Below are positions 1 to 10,482 of a DNA stretch of 64,000 nucleotides, piece by piece. Made by a program: the position numbers and the translations under genes. Source of the stretch: Diploptera punctata (Eukaryota; Arthropoda; Insecta; Blattodea; Blaberidae); assembly GCA_030220185.1 (NCBI GenBank), contig JASPKZ010004950.1, positions 1,122,001 through 1,186,000 on the forward strand, in the 5' to 3' direction. Position 1 is the stretch's first letter. Every line of letters starts with the position of its first letter. Below the pieces are notes generated by a model, which saw only the letters and a program-made list of their open reading frames with translations, ran no database searches and was not told where the DNA came from.

Positions 1-365
1 CATTGGCAGTCCTGCATTACTTTATGGGAGTGAAACTTGGGTAATGACAAAAAAATTACAAAGTAGAATACAAAGCTTAGAAATGAACTTCATGAGAGGA
101 ACAAAAGGCTGCACAAGAATGGATAGGATAAAGAATGAAGATATAAGAACATAGTTAAATATATATCCATTGAATGATAAAATCAAATAATATAGAGAAA
201 AATGGCTTAGACATGTAGAAAGAATGAACGTAACAAGATTACCAAAAGCAGCATTTAACTACAAACTAAGAGATTCAAGAAATGCAGAAAGGCCAGTGAA
301 AAGATGGACAGAACAACTGTGAGGCTGAACAGGCATTTTGCCTAGTCCGTGAAGTGAAGAAGAAG
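1..365 (+). mobile_element. RTE-like LINE 3' fragment (family 1), cut by window edge
   Basis: Plus-strand reading with stops and frameshifts gives the usual C-terminal tail of an RTE-like reverse transcriptase: a YGSETWVMTKK-like block, then a RIQSLEMNF block, an NEDIRT block, LNIYPLND, and a basic PKAAFNYK end. Stops after NEDIRT and at the end make it a dead copy. It ends in a GAAGAAGAAG tract. Family 1 recurs at 30320-30905, 53180-53915 and, more distantly, 63230-63580. The window starts inside it, so the 5' limit is unknown. Confidence 0.8.
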
Positions 366-432
366 AATACAAAAAGGAAAGCTGAGCTAAGGAAAGAGTG
401 GAGAATGCTGACTTTGCAGAGCACTATGTATA
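366..432 (+). mobile_element. Short 3' stub of LINE family 5
   Basis: Reads TKRKAELRKEWRMLTLQ, the last codons of the LINE at 41978-42325. It is joined directly to the family 1 tail. The hairpin part of the family's 3' end is deleted here, so the stop context runs straight into AGCACTATG. It is either a very short 5'-truncated insertion or a template-switch product. Confidence 0.65.
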
Positions 433-785
433 TTTAGTTAACATGTCTGTTTCTTGTTTGTATGCTTATTAAAAGTAGATAAAGCCAAAATATTGAGTTT
501 ATGTATATATAGCACGAAAGTTGAAAGTAGTCTGCTAGCTGCAAACGGTAAGTTTGGAGCTAAGAAGGGAACTTGCAAAAAAAAAAAAAAGACAGGTTCC
601 ATCCAGTTTTAGTATTTAGGTATGCGCATATCGTACAGTGTGCGTCACTTTTTACTACTGTATCCTGAGATAAAATAAGTCGTCAATTATAATCTACTTC
701 TCTCTTACGTCTGTTTATATAATACAGGTACCTACTTGTCAGAAGGGAAGAATTTTTGTGCCAATTGATGGACACATTCATGTAC

Positions 786-873
786 ATGGCTTCCTGTAAA
801 GACCATGTAGTTCACTGTTAAGTAAGCTTCTCCATTCACTAGTCTGTTCATCTCTCTTTGGTCCAAAAATTAA
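786..873 (-). mobile_element. LINE family 2 internal fragment
   Basis: On the minus strand this matches the segment of family 2 that lies upstream of the RRLRWAGHVARMG block (compare 33100-33215). It lies opposite in orientation to the family 2 copy 120 bp downstream, so it is a separate fragment or an inverted 5' part of the same insertion. Confidence 0.65.
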
Positions 874-992
874 ACTCCTCTGCCATTGAAAATTAACAAC
901 TCAAAAATTCAATAGGCTATTTCGAAAATTCCTTCAAAATTAACAGAGCTAAAAGACATCGCCTTGGAAACACGTGGGTGAATTAAAATCCC

Positions 993-1296
993 CATATGGG
1001 AAGCCAGGTATAATAGGAACAGTTAAGTCTCGTAGACTGCGATGGGCAGGACATGTAGCACGAATTGGGAATGAAAGACGTTCATGGAAGCTTCTTGTGG
1101 GGAAAAACAGAGGGAAAACGCCCAGTTAGTGGACCAAGAATGAGGTGGGAGAATTACACTAACTACTCGTATGATTTGAGGGAGGTAGATTATACATAGA
1201 ATGATTGGAAAATATTAGCTCAGGATAGGGGTGTATGGAAAGCTTATGTCCTCGCGGCCATGAACCTCCGTGTTCGATAGTTCCAGTGAGTTAGTT
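993..1296 (+). mobile_element. LINE family 2 3' end, 5'-truncated
   Basis: Translates in pieces to VKSRRLRWAGHVARIGNER, SWKLLVGK and a MNLRVR-like end followed by CCAGTGAGTTAGTT. This RTE-like tail is the most abundant repeat in the window (also near 3758, 6456, 20537, 29411, 32847, 42695, 47640, 60318 and 62098). Frameshifts inactivate it. Confidence 0.8.
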
Positions 1297-1919
1297 ATAA
1301 TCACCCTAAAATGTATCTGTAGCCACCCACCAGAGGGTTGCATCCAGCTTATACCCATGTTTGAATTTGAGGCCTGTATCACCATCACAGGCACTCTGAC
1401 AATTAATCTGTTTACAATTCAGTTCGTTCCTTAGAGTTGTGAAAAAAAACTATGCAAAGTGTTTCATGTTATTTATGTGGAATTGAAGAGATTGCATTGT
1501 GATATTCAGAATAGTAAAATATGCGTATAGTTTATAAGATAACAAAGTTATAAAAATGTAATTTATAACCCAAGTTTGGCAACATTGTAATTCTTTGCAC
1601 GCGAAAATTCACTGTCCGTTGAGGTCAACGATACAAAAGAAATAACTCTCCCGACTCTTTCTACCACTCATCATCGTCGTGAACAAATTCGGATTACATT
1701 CAGTATTGTCTCGTTTCTCTACTCATAAGGATCCTGTCCTTTCCATCTATATTGTAGACTTCCCAAATAGCTTCTTCCTGTAAGTTGGTATAGGCGATCT
1801 TATTTAGGGACAATACCTTCTCTCATTCAATTTAGATAATCTTTTCAATTTTTGTGATGAAATTGAGTGCTTTCTACAAAGTTTGTTAACCGAAGTATAT
1901 TACCAGTAGGCCTATTTGA
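1297..1919. other. AT-rich stretch, nothing recognised
   Basis: No ORF of note and no repeat shared with the rest of the window that I could see. Confidence 0.4.
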
Positions 1920-2014
1920 AGGATGATCGTCCACCTATGTGATTAACACATGTAGATGTGAGGCCAGCAGCCAGCTGGTAGGCCAAGGGCCTTCTAGACC
2001 TGTCGCGCCATGGT
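1920..2014 (+). mobile_element. SINE-B 3' half
   Basis: Matches the 3' third of SINE-B: CACATGTAGATGTGAGGCC, GCAGCCAGCTGGTAGGCCAA and the end TGTCGCGCCATGG. The tRNA-like head is missing, so this is a truncated copy. Confidence 0.75.
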
Positions 2015-2589
2015 GTTTTAATTTTTATTGTCAGTATATAGATTTTATGTCCATCTAATCTGGTAAATCATATCAGAGTAATCTTAAAACCTCTTTTCCG
2101 CAGCATCTAATTGGGCCACATTCTGCAAGAAGGCGCCAATCTCAAACTTGAAATATATGAGTTAATGCTATATTATTGTTCCTCAAGTATCTCTCCATTT
2201 CCTGGAAAAAAAAATCCAATCATTACCCTCATTCTTATGCCATCTATGAATTATAGTTCTGCCACTGATTCTCCGGCCCTGATGTTTTCACGACAGTGTT
2301 GTTGATTTGGATATTCAGTGGGGACCGCTTTATGTATGCGGTTAGCAGAAATACAGCTGACAACATCTCAGCAATTTCAATCCTTACTAGCGCGCTATAG
2401 CTGCGTCAAGAGCAGTGATTGATTGTGGCAGACGTTCACTCCCACTTCAAGCATTTCTTTATTGGCTGTAGAGGGCGAGTTCCTCCTTTACTCCTCTATA
2501 ACCTAAATTTCAGTGTCAGATATCCAGCGGCTGGGGTAGGCCTATAGGCCCTAAGTAAGAAAACACTAACAGAATATAGGCCTGCCATA

Positions 2590-2855
2590 TTTAATTTTCT
2601 GCAAGATATCAGATTTGAATTACAAATATATAGTATAAACGATAGAATATACATAAATAAATGTAAATGGTTTGGGCATGTACAAATAATGCCAAATAAT
2701 TGTTTATAAAACATATACCGGTACTTTAAAATATACTTGAAGGCTGAAGAAATGCAGGAAGACCGAAACGACGTTGGAAGGACGACCTGTAGCGTGTTGT
2801 GCAGCGGGGAGCGGAACGGTTCAATAGGCTCATACCTTGAGGATGAAGATGATGA
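2590..2855 (+). mobile_element. Degenerate RTE-like LINE 3' remnant
   Basis: Plus-strand pieces read IRFELQIYSINDRI and CKWFGHVQIM, then an RPKRRWKDDL-type arginine-rich end and a GATGATGAT tail. Block order is that of the RTE-like C-terminus. Internal stops show it is dead. Confidence 0.6.
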
Positions 2856-2879
2856 TGATTTTCTGCAGAAAGAACCAAA

Positions 2880-3750
2880 CAACAAAAATGTGTAAAATCT
2901 CAGAATAAAAAATGTTTTGAGTTACCATCTTTCTCATAAAATAGAAGCTCTTTGATATTTTTTTTAGTTGAAGTTATAAGTAAATGTATTTTTTAATTTT
3001 TTTTAAATTGACGTTTAACTTTAATTGCATTTTTCTCAGTTCAATTATCTTGTGACTTGGTTCCTTTTTGTAGAATGTGGTCCTATTTGTGTGTTTCCTT
3101 TTTTATTGACACTTTACTTTCACAGGGTAAAAATATAGTTGGTTTTGAACAGAACTGTGAATAAATAATTTTGTTGTAACTAATATTGTTTTATCAAAGC
3201 ATTGTTTAATTACATCATCCATTCTTTTTCTTTTTATAAGTTAATATTAATATTCTGATTTCTTGTTCGTCCCGTTGTACTATCGTTTATCATACTCACC
3301 TGTTGTTCCGAGGTTGGTACGTGCCTGGGACAATGTTTTTCTAAGCAAATAATCCTGAGCATATATTGGATTAAGAGACAATTACTTGTCTTCAGTCATT
3401 TGATGTTTCTCTAAGTTAGAAATTCTGTTAATACATTTATTTGTCGATAATCTTTCAATAACAATTAGTATAAATCTGTGGCATTTACCTCGTTCTGGGT
3501 CCAAGTAATATATTTAGGCCACGTGAAAGAATCTCAAACCTGGAATATATGCTTCTGAGCAAAATGTGTCGGACCTTTCACTCCCTAATTTCAGTTGTGA
3601 CGTTAAAGACTTATTAGTGACTAATTAGTATTAAAGAACGTCATAAAATAAAATAATAATTATGTCATTTTAAATTAAATGTTTCAAATAATTAAAATTT
3701 CACGCTACATCTATACTGATCCATTACTTTTTAACTCTTCATATGACTCA
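2880..3750. other. AT-rich stretch, nothing recognised
   Basis: Strongly AT-rich with T runs; no convincing ORF, TIR pair or SINE head seen. Confidence 0.4.
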
Positions 3751-3757
3751 AGAATAT

Positions 3758-4832
3758 TTAACTCATTGGCACGGCACCGTCGAATTCGTAGGTTCTGGGC
3801 CGCGCTGACATAAGCTCTCCATATATATATGTTTCTTTAGCTAATGTTTTCAAATCATCTCCTGTATAATATCCTTCCTCAAATCATGTTATTCTCCCAC
3901 CTCATTCTTGGTCTACCAATTAGGCGCTTCCCTCTGGTTTTCCTACAAGAAGTTTTCATGTCCCTCTATCATTCCCCATTCGTGCCACATGTCCTACCCA
4001 TCGCAGTCAACAAGGCTTAACTGTTCTTATTATATCTGGCTTCTAATAAAGATCATGTAGCTCATTGTTATGAAGTCTTCTCCATTTCTCTTTGGTCCAA
4101 AATTTTCTTAAGAATTTTATTCTCAAATACTCCAATTTTTTTTCCTCCCTTAAAGTAAGAGTCCTTGTTTCGCATCCGTAATATAACTGGGAGAGTAAGA
4201 GTTTATATATTTTCAGTTTAACATTTTTTAGAGAAGTTGGGACGACAAGAGTCCATGTAATGTATAATAGGATGCCTATGTTTAATTTTTGTCCACCGCT
4301 GTGGTCTCGAGGTAGCGTGCTGCCTTGTCACGCAGCTGGCCCGGGTTCGATCCCCGCTCGGGACAGTTTTTCTGGGTGAGGTTTTTATCGGGGTTTTTCC
4401 TCACCTGTAAGACAAATGTCAGGAAAACTTTAAGGCCCAAACGGTCCCCGAAATCATATGGCCCTCGCAATCATCATCATTCACATTCATCTTATCATCA
4501 TCATCCTTCATTGGTGTGGAAAGCAACGGGAAGCTACCACACCTATAATTCCGTAGTAAAGTTACAAAGCATAGCATGAAAATGCTGTGATTGCAGTGAA
4601 GGATCTGCCTTCGGGTAGAATTACTATGGATGAATGGATGTTTAATTTCTATGTGCATCTCATTCACATTTGTAATTAATGTCACTAGATATCTGAATAC
4701 AGCCACTTCTTTAAAATTTCCCTCATTTGCCATTAATTGTCCATTTCCATTATATAATGAATTTCTACGTGTGAACATATATTCAATTTTATTGACGTTT
4801 ACTTTCAGTCCTAATCTCTTAGTGTTACTCAA
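3758..4832 (-). mobile_element. LINE family 2 copy interrupted by SINE-A
   Basis: Minus-strand LINE. The 3' part is 3758-4288, and the more 5' part (KVNVNKIEYMFTRRNSLYNG, NEGNFKEVA.FRYL) resumes at 4638-4832. The interruption is the SINE-A at 4289-4637. The same LINE segment runs uninterrupted at 32847-33572. Stops and frameshifts are present. Confidence 0.8.
4289..4637 (+). mobile_element. SINE-A, full length, nested in LINE
   Basis: The tRNA-derived head (CCGCTGTGGTCTCGAGGTAG, B-box GGTTCGATCCC) is followed by a body with GGGGTTTTTCCTCACCTGTA and a 3' tail CTGCCTTCGGGTAG...ATGGATG. An 11-bp target duplication ATGTTTAATTT flanks it (4278-4288 and 4638-4648). Confidence 0.9.
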
Positions 4833-4995
4833 TAGAGAGAGTGTGCATGTTGGCCCTTAATGACTCAAGAATATTAAAGACTTTTAGTTATTTATTGTAG
4901 TCATTATTATTTTATTCTACATTTTATGGATTCTCTTTACACGAAATGCGTTTAGGCCTACATCCATGGCGAGACATGCTTAGACATTTAACTGC

Positions 4996-5288
4996 TTGGC
5001 GCGACAGGTCTAGAAGGCTTTCGCTTACCACACGGCACATGGCCTCACATCCATATGTGTTAATCACAGCCAGTATAGAAGTGTATTGTTGTAAGAATGT
5101 CTGATCCTCAGTCGTTATAGCCAGTTTTCTCAACCTGGAGACGGTACTTATTGTAGCTACCCAAATTTCACACGACGCTGAGTGGGCACCGGTCCATACT
5201 GGTAGAAATTCCATGAGAAAAATTATTTTTCCCCATTGAGACTCTATTTAGCGCAAGTACCATAGCTCTCCGCCAAGGCGTGATGCTT
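4996..5288 (-). mobile_element. SINE-B copy
   Basis: Reverse-complement SINE-B running from TGGCGCGACAGG to the CGCCAAGGC head segment. Divergent, with the first part of the tRNA-like head lost where SINE-C lies next to it. Confidence 0.8.
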
Positions 5289-5310
5289 TAAATTGCATGA
5301 AAAGCATTTA

Positions 5311-5605
5311 AGTAAAGTAGTCCCACGACATGCCTCAGGAGGCCCTTGGGGTAGTAGGAGGTTAAGGCTCCCACTTTTTCTAGACAATCGGCACTTGATG
5401 TCAGCCGGGTTATCAACCCTGCGTGACGGCCGCCTTTACCCCCAGAACAAGCGTCTGGTACTCATTTCCGTTAGAGGCTGAGTCGACCCCAGGGCCATAG
5501 TGCCGCCAGAAGGTTTGGGCCAGTTTAAAAATCCTGACCCCACCGGGACTTGAACCCTCGACCTTCTGTAGCTCAGAGTCTTAACCACTACGCTACGGCG
5601 TGCAC
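5311..5605 (-). mobile_element. SINE-C, full length
   Basis: The head on the minus strand is GCACGCCGTAGCGTAGTGG; its B-box region reads GGTTCAAGTCCCG; the tail is CTACTTTACTT. A perfect 15-bp duplication CATGAAAAGCATTTA flanks it (5296-5310 and 5606-5620), so the limits are exact. Confidence 0.9.
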
Positions 5606-5620
5606 CATGAAAAGCATTTA

Positions 5621-6385
5621 CTTACGATATATTTACTAAAATCTGTTGTTTTATGACTTGTAAATGACGCACAGATTAGCATTAAAATATAATGAATCTT
5701 CATTCCACTAGTATGTTACAGAACCTGAGATACGAGTATGTAAAATATATTCCTCGAAAAAGTCATATATTTTTTTAGTAGAAGCATATGTGCTGTGATT
5801 AACCCCGTAAATTAAATAGGGACGTAAAATCCAGTAAACTATTCAACACGGTCCAAATTGATATCAAACTTAACAAAATAAAAAAAAAAACTAAATCATA
5901 TCTGAATATGTCAAATAATGAAACCAAATATGTCCGGAAAAAAATATGTTTTGTTAAAATATTCTATAAAAGTCTTGTTCTAGATATAATATTGTGTTAA
6001 TAAAATTGTGAATTTGTTTTAAAAAACATTTGAAGCCTTTAATAGGTGAATTTAGGAAGAAGTATAGGATATTAGAGGAGCTACGGTATATAAAACCTCA
6101 CAGAGTGGGGGAAGGACAAATCGTGAGATAGTTGGTTCAAGGCCGTGGAACCCAACCCCCTCACCCCAGAGCTTGACCTAGTTTTCTCCCTGGGATAAAA
6201 AGTTCACGTTTCTCTGCCATGGATCCGACCGAATACTTTATTTTTATCGTGAAACAAGGTGTTCAAAATAAAATTATGATTACGTAGAATTATTCAATAT
6301 TAGAATATTGTGCAATGACTTTACCAAGATTATGTGTACTAACATTTGAAATTCAGAATGATAACAATTATAAAAAAAATTAAAC

Positions 6386-6387
<2 letters not shown>
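5621..6387. other. AT-rich stretch, nothing recognised
   Basis: Contains an A11 run near 5880 and a short GC-richer patch at 6110-6220, but no supported feature. Confidence 0.35.

Positions 6388-6455
<68 letters not shown>
6388..6455. repeat. (TTA)n microsatellite
   Basis: About 22 uninterrupted ATT units immediately 5' of a truncated LINE. Confidence 0.95.
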
Positions 6456-6456
<1 letters not shown>

Positions 6457-6730
6457 GAAAACAGTTAAGTGTCGTAGACTGCGATGGGCAGGACATGTGG
6501 CACGAATGGGGGAATGAAAGAAGTGCTTGGAAGCTTCTTGTAGGAAAACCAGAGGGAAAACGCCCAGTTGGTAGACCAAGAATGAGGTGGGAGAATAACA
6601 TTAACTATGATTTGAGGGAAATATATTATACAGAGTATGATTGGAAAACATTAGCTCAGGATAGAAATGTATGGAGAGCTTATGTCCGCACGGTCATGAA
6701 CCTCCGGATTCGATAGTGCCAGTGAGTTAG

Positions 6731-6731
<1 letters not shown>
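6456..6731 (+). mobile_element. LINE family 2 3' end between two (TTA)n tracts
   Basis: Reads KTVKCRRLRWAGHVARMG, then after a one-base shift SAWKLLVGKPEGKRPVGRP, RMRWENNINYDLREIYYT and VRTVMNLRIR stop, followed by TGCCAGTGAGTTAGTT. It is flanked on both sides by long (TTA)n. Confidence 0.85.

Positions 6732-6801
<70 letters not shown>
6732..6801. repeat. (TTA)n microsatellite
   Basis: About 23 ATT units directly after the LINE 3' end; probably the element tail or its target. Confidence 0.95.
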
Positions 6802-6821
6802 CATCACCATCATCAATATAA

Positions 6822-7190
6822 ATTCTGCAGAAATTGATTTTTGGAGGCGTTCACCTGGAATTTCTAGAAGAGATAAAATAAGAAACAGTGTTATTAAACA
6901 AAAAAATAATGTTCTAAGTTTAATTGTGGGTTTTATAAAAAAAACAAATAATTAAAATGGTATGGTCATGTAAAAGGAATGACAGAAGACAGATTCCCAA
7001 GAAGAATATTATAATTGATGTCACTTGGTAGAAGAAGAAGAGAATGGCCAAAAATAATGTGGATTGATGGTTTTTGAGCAGCATGGGGGAAAATGATTGG
7101 ACGATAGAAATTGGAATGACAGATGTAGAAGAGAATGACAGTAGACTTAATTGGATGCAGGAAGATGTGAAACCTGCTAAATAAATAAAA
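6822..7190 (+). mobile_element. RTE-like LINE 3' fragment (family 4)
   Basis: Contains an LKWYGHVKGM-like block, then PRRILL, a RRRREWPKIMWIDG-like segment and an acidic ND..RCRRE end, finishing in AATAATAATAA. The closest relative in the window is 48955-49610. Frame is broken. Confidence 0.65.
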
Positions 7191-7195
7191 ATAAT

Positions 7196-7467
7196 AATAA
7201 TAACTGAAATGGTACGGACATATTAGGCGAATGGAGGACGACAGGTTACCAAAGAAAATAATGGAATGGACACCATCAGGAACGAGAAGGAAAGGACGAC
7301 CAAATCTCACGTGAATCCGAGGAATTAGAGAAACTTTGAAGGACTGGGAAATAGAGGAAGAAATGTGTTATAGAGACGAATGCAGGAAACTTATAAAGCG
7401 AAATTGAGGAGAAATCATTGGTGCCGGAAAAATGTATCAACATTGTTAAAACCGGAAATTTATAATA

Positions 7468-7468
<1 letters not shown>
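7196..7468 (+). mobile_element. RTE-like LINE 3' fragment (family 3)
   Basis: Plus-strand reading gives LKWYGHIRRMEDDRLPKKIM, EWTPSGTRRKGRPNLT, then GCCGGAAAAATGTATCAACATTG and a (TTA)n tail. Same family as 16386-16637, 44945-45430, 47927-48511 and 54547-54920. Confidence 0.75.

Positions 7469-7507
<39 letters not shown>
7469..7507. repeat. (TTA)n tail
   Basis: Thirteen or so ATT units forming the tail of the preceding LINE. Confidence 0.9.
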
Positions 7508-7644
7508 GACATCTATACGAAAACAAGTGTAACTAAATTAGTATGGTTCAAATTCTTTCCCTGTAGGGGGAGAGCGCCTAAATCTCTGTAAAGGGAAAAC
7601 ATGGGCTTTCGATACAGTACTATTATTTTCATGTGGCTGATTTT

Positions 7645-7953
7645 TTATTTAATGCCCAGGTTGTCATTTCGACATTTCTGGTGTCCTCTCCTGGCATTGA
7701 CGTAATTGTAACCTACTTCTGAAGTTGGGGCGCCTAGAAGGCAAGAGTTACGCTGACCCGATGATATGATGGGTGATGTTGATAGTGGTGCGCCAGGAGA
7801 GTCCTTAATCCTAAAATTAACCTAAATCTCAGACCATGGGCAACCACAGGAATAATTCCCTGTAAGGAAAATTTTCTATGGTTTGACCGGGAATCGAACC
7901 CGGGACCTCATGAACAGTAATCAGAGACGCTGACCTCTAGCCCATGAGACTGG
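7645..7953 (-). mobile_element. SINE-D, full length
   Basis: Minus-strand head with TGGGCTAGAGG (A-box-like) and GGTTCGATTCCC (B-box), then a distinct body ending GACAACCTGGGC. A perfect 16-bp duplication TCATGTGGCTGATTTT flanks it (7629-7644 and 7954-7969). Its 3' part recurs in the chimera at 15918-16271. Confidence 0.9.
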
Positions 7954-8017
7954 TCATGTGGCTGATTTTAAAATACTGAAAATAATTTTAACTTCATTCT
8001 CATGTATAGACGCTTAA

Positions 8018-8231
8018 CCCTTAAATTCGTAATGTATCCTTTTGGATACGTCAGTTGATTCAATTAATTTAATATTTTTAATAAATCAGAAGAAAAACAA
8101 AAATAAACCACTTAAATGTGTGTGGTATTATACAATATAACTAATAAGAGTTATACAAGATTTCGTTTTCACTGCGGTCCGCCAGATTCAAATAACTAAC
8201 AGAAGAAATTTGTGTTTTGCCAATTTAAGGG
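8018..8231. mobile_element. piggyBac-like MITE
   Basis: 214 bp flanked by TTAA on both sides (8014-8017, 8232-8235), with inverted termini CCCTTAAATT. TTAA duplication plus a CCC start is the piggyBac signature. No coding capacity. Confidence 0.75.
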
Positions 8232-8235
8232 TTAA

Positions 8236-8780
8236 GATCTAAGGTCATATTGCATCTAGGATCTTTAGATATATCCGGTAGGTTATCAATTTCTGTTATT
8301 ACGTTTGTCATTTTTAAAATTAATTAACTGGTTCTAATTTTAATGATACTATAAATAGGCGATTGAGATAGAATGGAGTCTGGTAATAAAATTTCAATCC
8401 AGTTTTGCTTTGACGAATGAGAAAAAAAAAACTTGCCGGGTTATTTGGGACCAAAATCTCAACGTGGACCTCCCGTATGTAGATTGAAATGTATGTATTA
8501 TAACATGTTAGCAAATATAACTAAAGATAACTTACCAATTAAAACATAAGTTAATTCCTTATATACTAATTTAATCATTATTACTTTTAATACTATAGTA
8601 ATTTAAATGGGATTTATTCGGAGCCCAGTTTCACATAACAGGCGGGTCATTGGCAAGTGGTGTAAACAAAAAAAAAATGTTTTGAACCTTGTAAAGTTGT
8701 AAGTGAACGACCGTCGCTGAAAGTCACTGGGACAAGCTCCTCTGCAAAGGTAGTAGAGAATACTCCCCTCCCGCACTTTC
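8236..8780. other. AT-rich stretch, nothing recognised
   Basis: No supported ORF or repeat. Confidence 0.35.
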
Positions 8781-9000
8781 ACTGGGACCAACCTGTTGAC
8801 ATGACGTCATGTAATGGCCTCTACCTGGTCACTCTCACACTTCAGTTGCCGGCTTGCTTCGGTCGCGATCGCACTTCTTCGGTAATATGTCCGAAGTTAT
8901 GTGGAAGTCTGAAGAAAAAATCAGCGCAACAGGATTGGTTAGTTTTATTGTTAAAAGTGCTTCTTCAGGGTACAACGCCTTCGTGTTATAAAGATTAAAC
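8780..9000 (+). promoter_or_regulatory. CpG-rich promoter-like block with CRE and initiator
   Basis: Seen: a perfect palindromic CRE TGACGTCA (8802-8809), an arthropod-type initiator TCAGT (8842-8846) about 35 bp downstream, and a CpG cluster CGGTCGCGATCGC (about 8860-8872) in otherwise AT-rich DNA. No TATA box is obvious. A 35-codon ORF (ATG at 8889) follows, which could be 5' UTR. Inference: a TATA-less promoter and leader of the gene whose coding exon is at 12593. It could also be chance or an unlabelled repeat. Confidence 0.3.
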
Positions 9001-10482
9001 TGCTACTTTGTGATTCAAGTTCTGTGATTGTTATTTTAATCTGTGATATTCAAAATTTGTTGTGAAATTAATATCGTTAATTGGACACACACAGAAGTTC
9101 TACATAAAATGAATCCAGTACAAAATGTTTACAAAAGGTTTTAGTTTACACGTGTATTATTATTAACATGTTATAGTCTACTCTATTTTTTGTAAAATCT
9201 GACACAAAATCAATTACTCTAATTTACAGCTATAATTACTTGATATGAGTGATATCTGATTAAGATAATTGGAAGTAGGGTTGAGGGTTACGCTACCCTG
9301 ATTTCATTTGATTCAGTAGTATTGCGTCTTCAAAGATTAAATGATTTTTTTATTTAATTTACAAACTATATTTTAATCTTTAAATGATATTAGGTCACAA
9401 ATATTGGATTGAAAGAAATATGAAATCGCCAATATTCCAGTTTTGATATTGCATTGTCTGATATGTCCATTTAATTAATCTTATGGATGAAAATCCATTA
9501 CATGTTTGTATCAGTCGCTTGAACTTGGGGTTAGAAAAATAAAATATATAGGTACGGTACATAACTCAATTTTAGAAAAAAAATATTAACTGTGTTATAC
9601 GCGTTCATTACTATAAATTTTATAGATTGGCTAAAATAACCCTTGGAGAAACTGCACTTTATGCCTCACTATGAATTTTCAAAGTCCTGCAGAATAGTAG
9701 TGCGCTTGCGTAAGAGTTACGAATTTAATAAATAATACTTAACAATTATATAAATACTCATCAATTGTAAGAAATATTTTAACAATCGGTAGAAAATGTT
9801 TAAATAGTAGGAGATATTAGTAGAAACGGCAAAAGTAAATAGTGCAACATTGTTTTTAAGTATATTTCATGGCGAGGACTAATTTATAGTTGAGCCGATC
9901 TCTTTTGTGTGTTCGTGTGTGCATAATAATTAAAATATTTTGTCCTTTTAGCATAGAGGTCTAGAATTTTTATGCTTGTTTTCTTACAGACCTTTTCCGT
10001 GATACAATTACATTATATATGCTTTGGCTAAATATCTTACTATTACCCTAGAAATATTGCATTCCGGAAAATAACACGACGAGTTCAATAAACATGTTCA
10101 AAAATATTTTTACGTTAACAGGAAATATTTAGCTTTAAAACTATAAATACATCCGAAAATAAGTCGCCCTGCTTTCTATGAGATTCAACTGAGAAAAGTT
10201 AGATTGTGGCTTATATTCGCTACACCGGGTTTTATGTATTGCATCATGATAAAGTTAAGTCATTGACTATATTGATGACAGTGAATATATTAGACAATGG
10301 ATGCGTTACAAATCTAAGTACCAATAGTAATTCAAGCTTAACTTGGTCAGTAAACTCGTGAAAATGTTGTATTGAATATTCCTATATAATTGTATAAAAT
10401 GCTTTCTTAGTATACAATAACTTAGATTTTGTTCTAGAAAAGTCTTTACTTATTTTGTACTAATTAATTTCACTCAAAATAA
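9001..10482. other. Single-copy-looking AT-rich DNA
   Basis: No SINE head, LINE tail or TIR pair found. If the promoter and exon calls are right, this is leader or intron sequence. Confidence 0.35.

Noticed and set aside
2496..2885. 129-codon minus-strand ORF
   Set aside because: Lies antisense over a LINE remnant; the Ser run comes from a GAT repeat.
4289..4360. Functional tRNA genes in SINE heads
   Set aside because: Heads have A- and B-boxes, but the cloverleaf is incomplete and each is followed by a SINE body.
6280..6601. ORFs with poly-Ile or poly-Asn runs (also at 7276, 16312, 23702, 53867)
   Set aside because: Translations of (TTA)n microsatellites.
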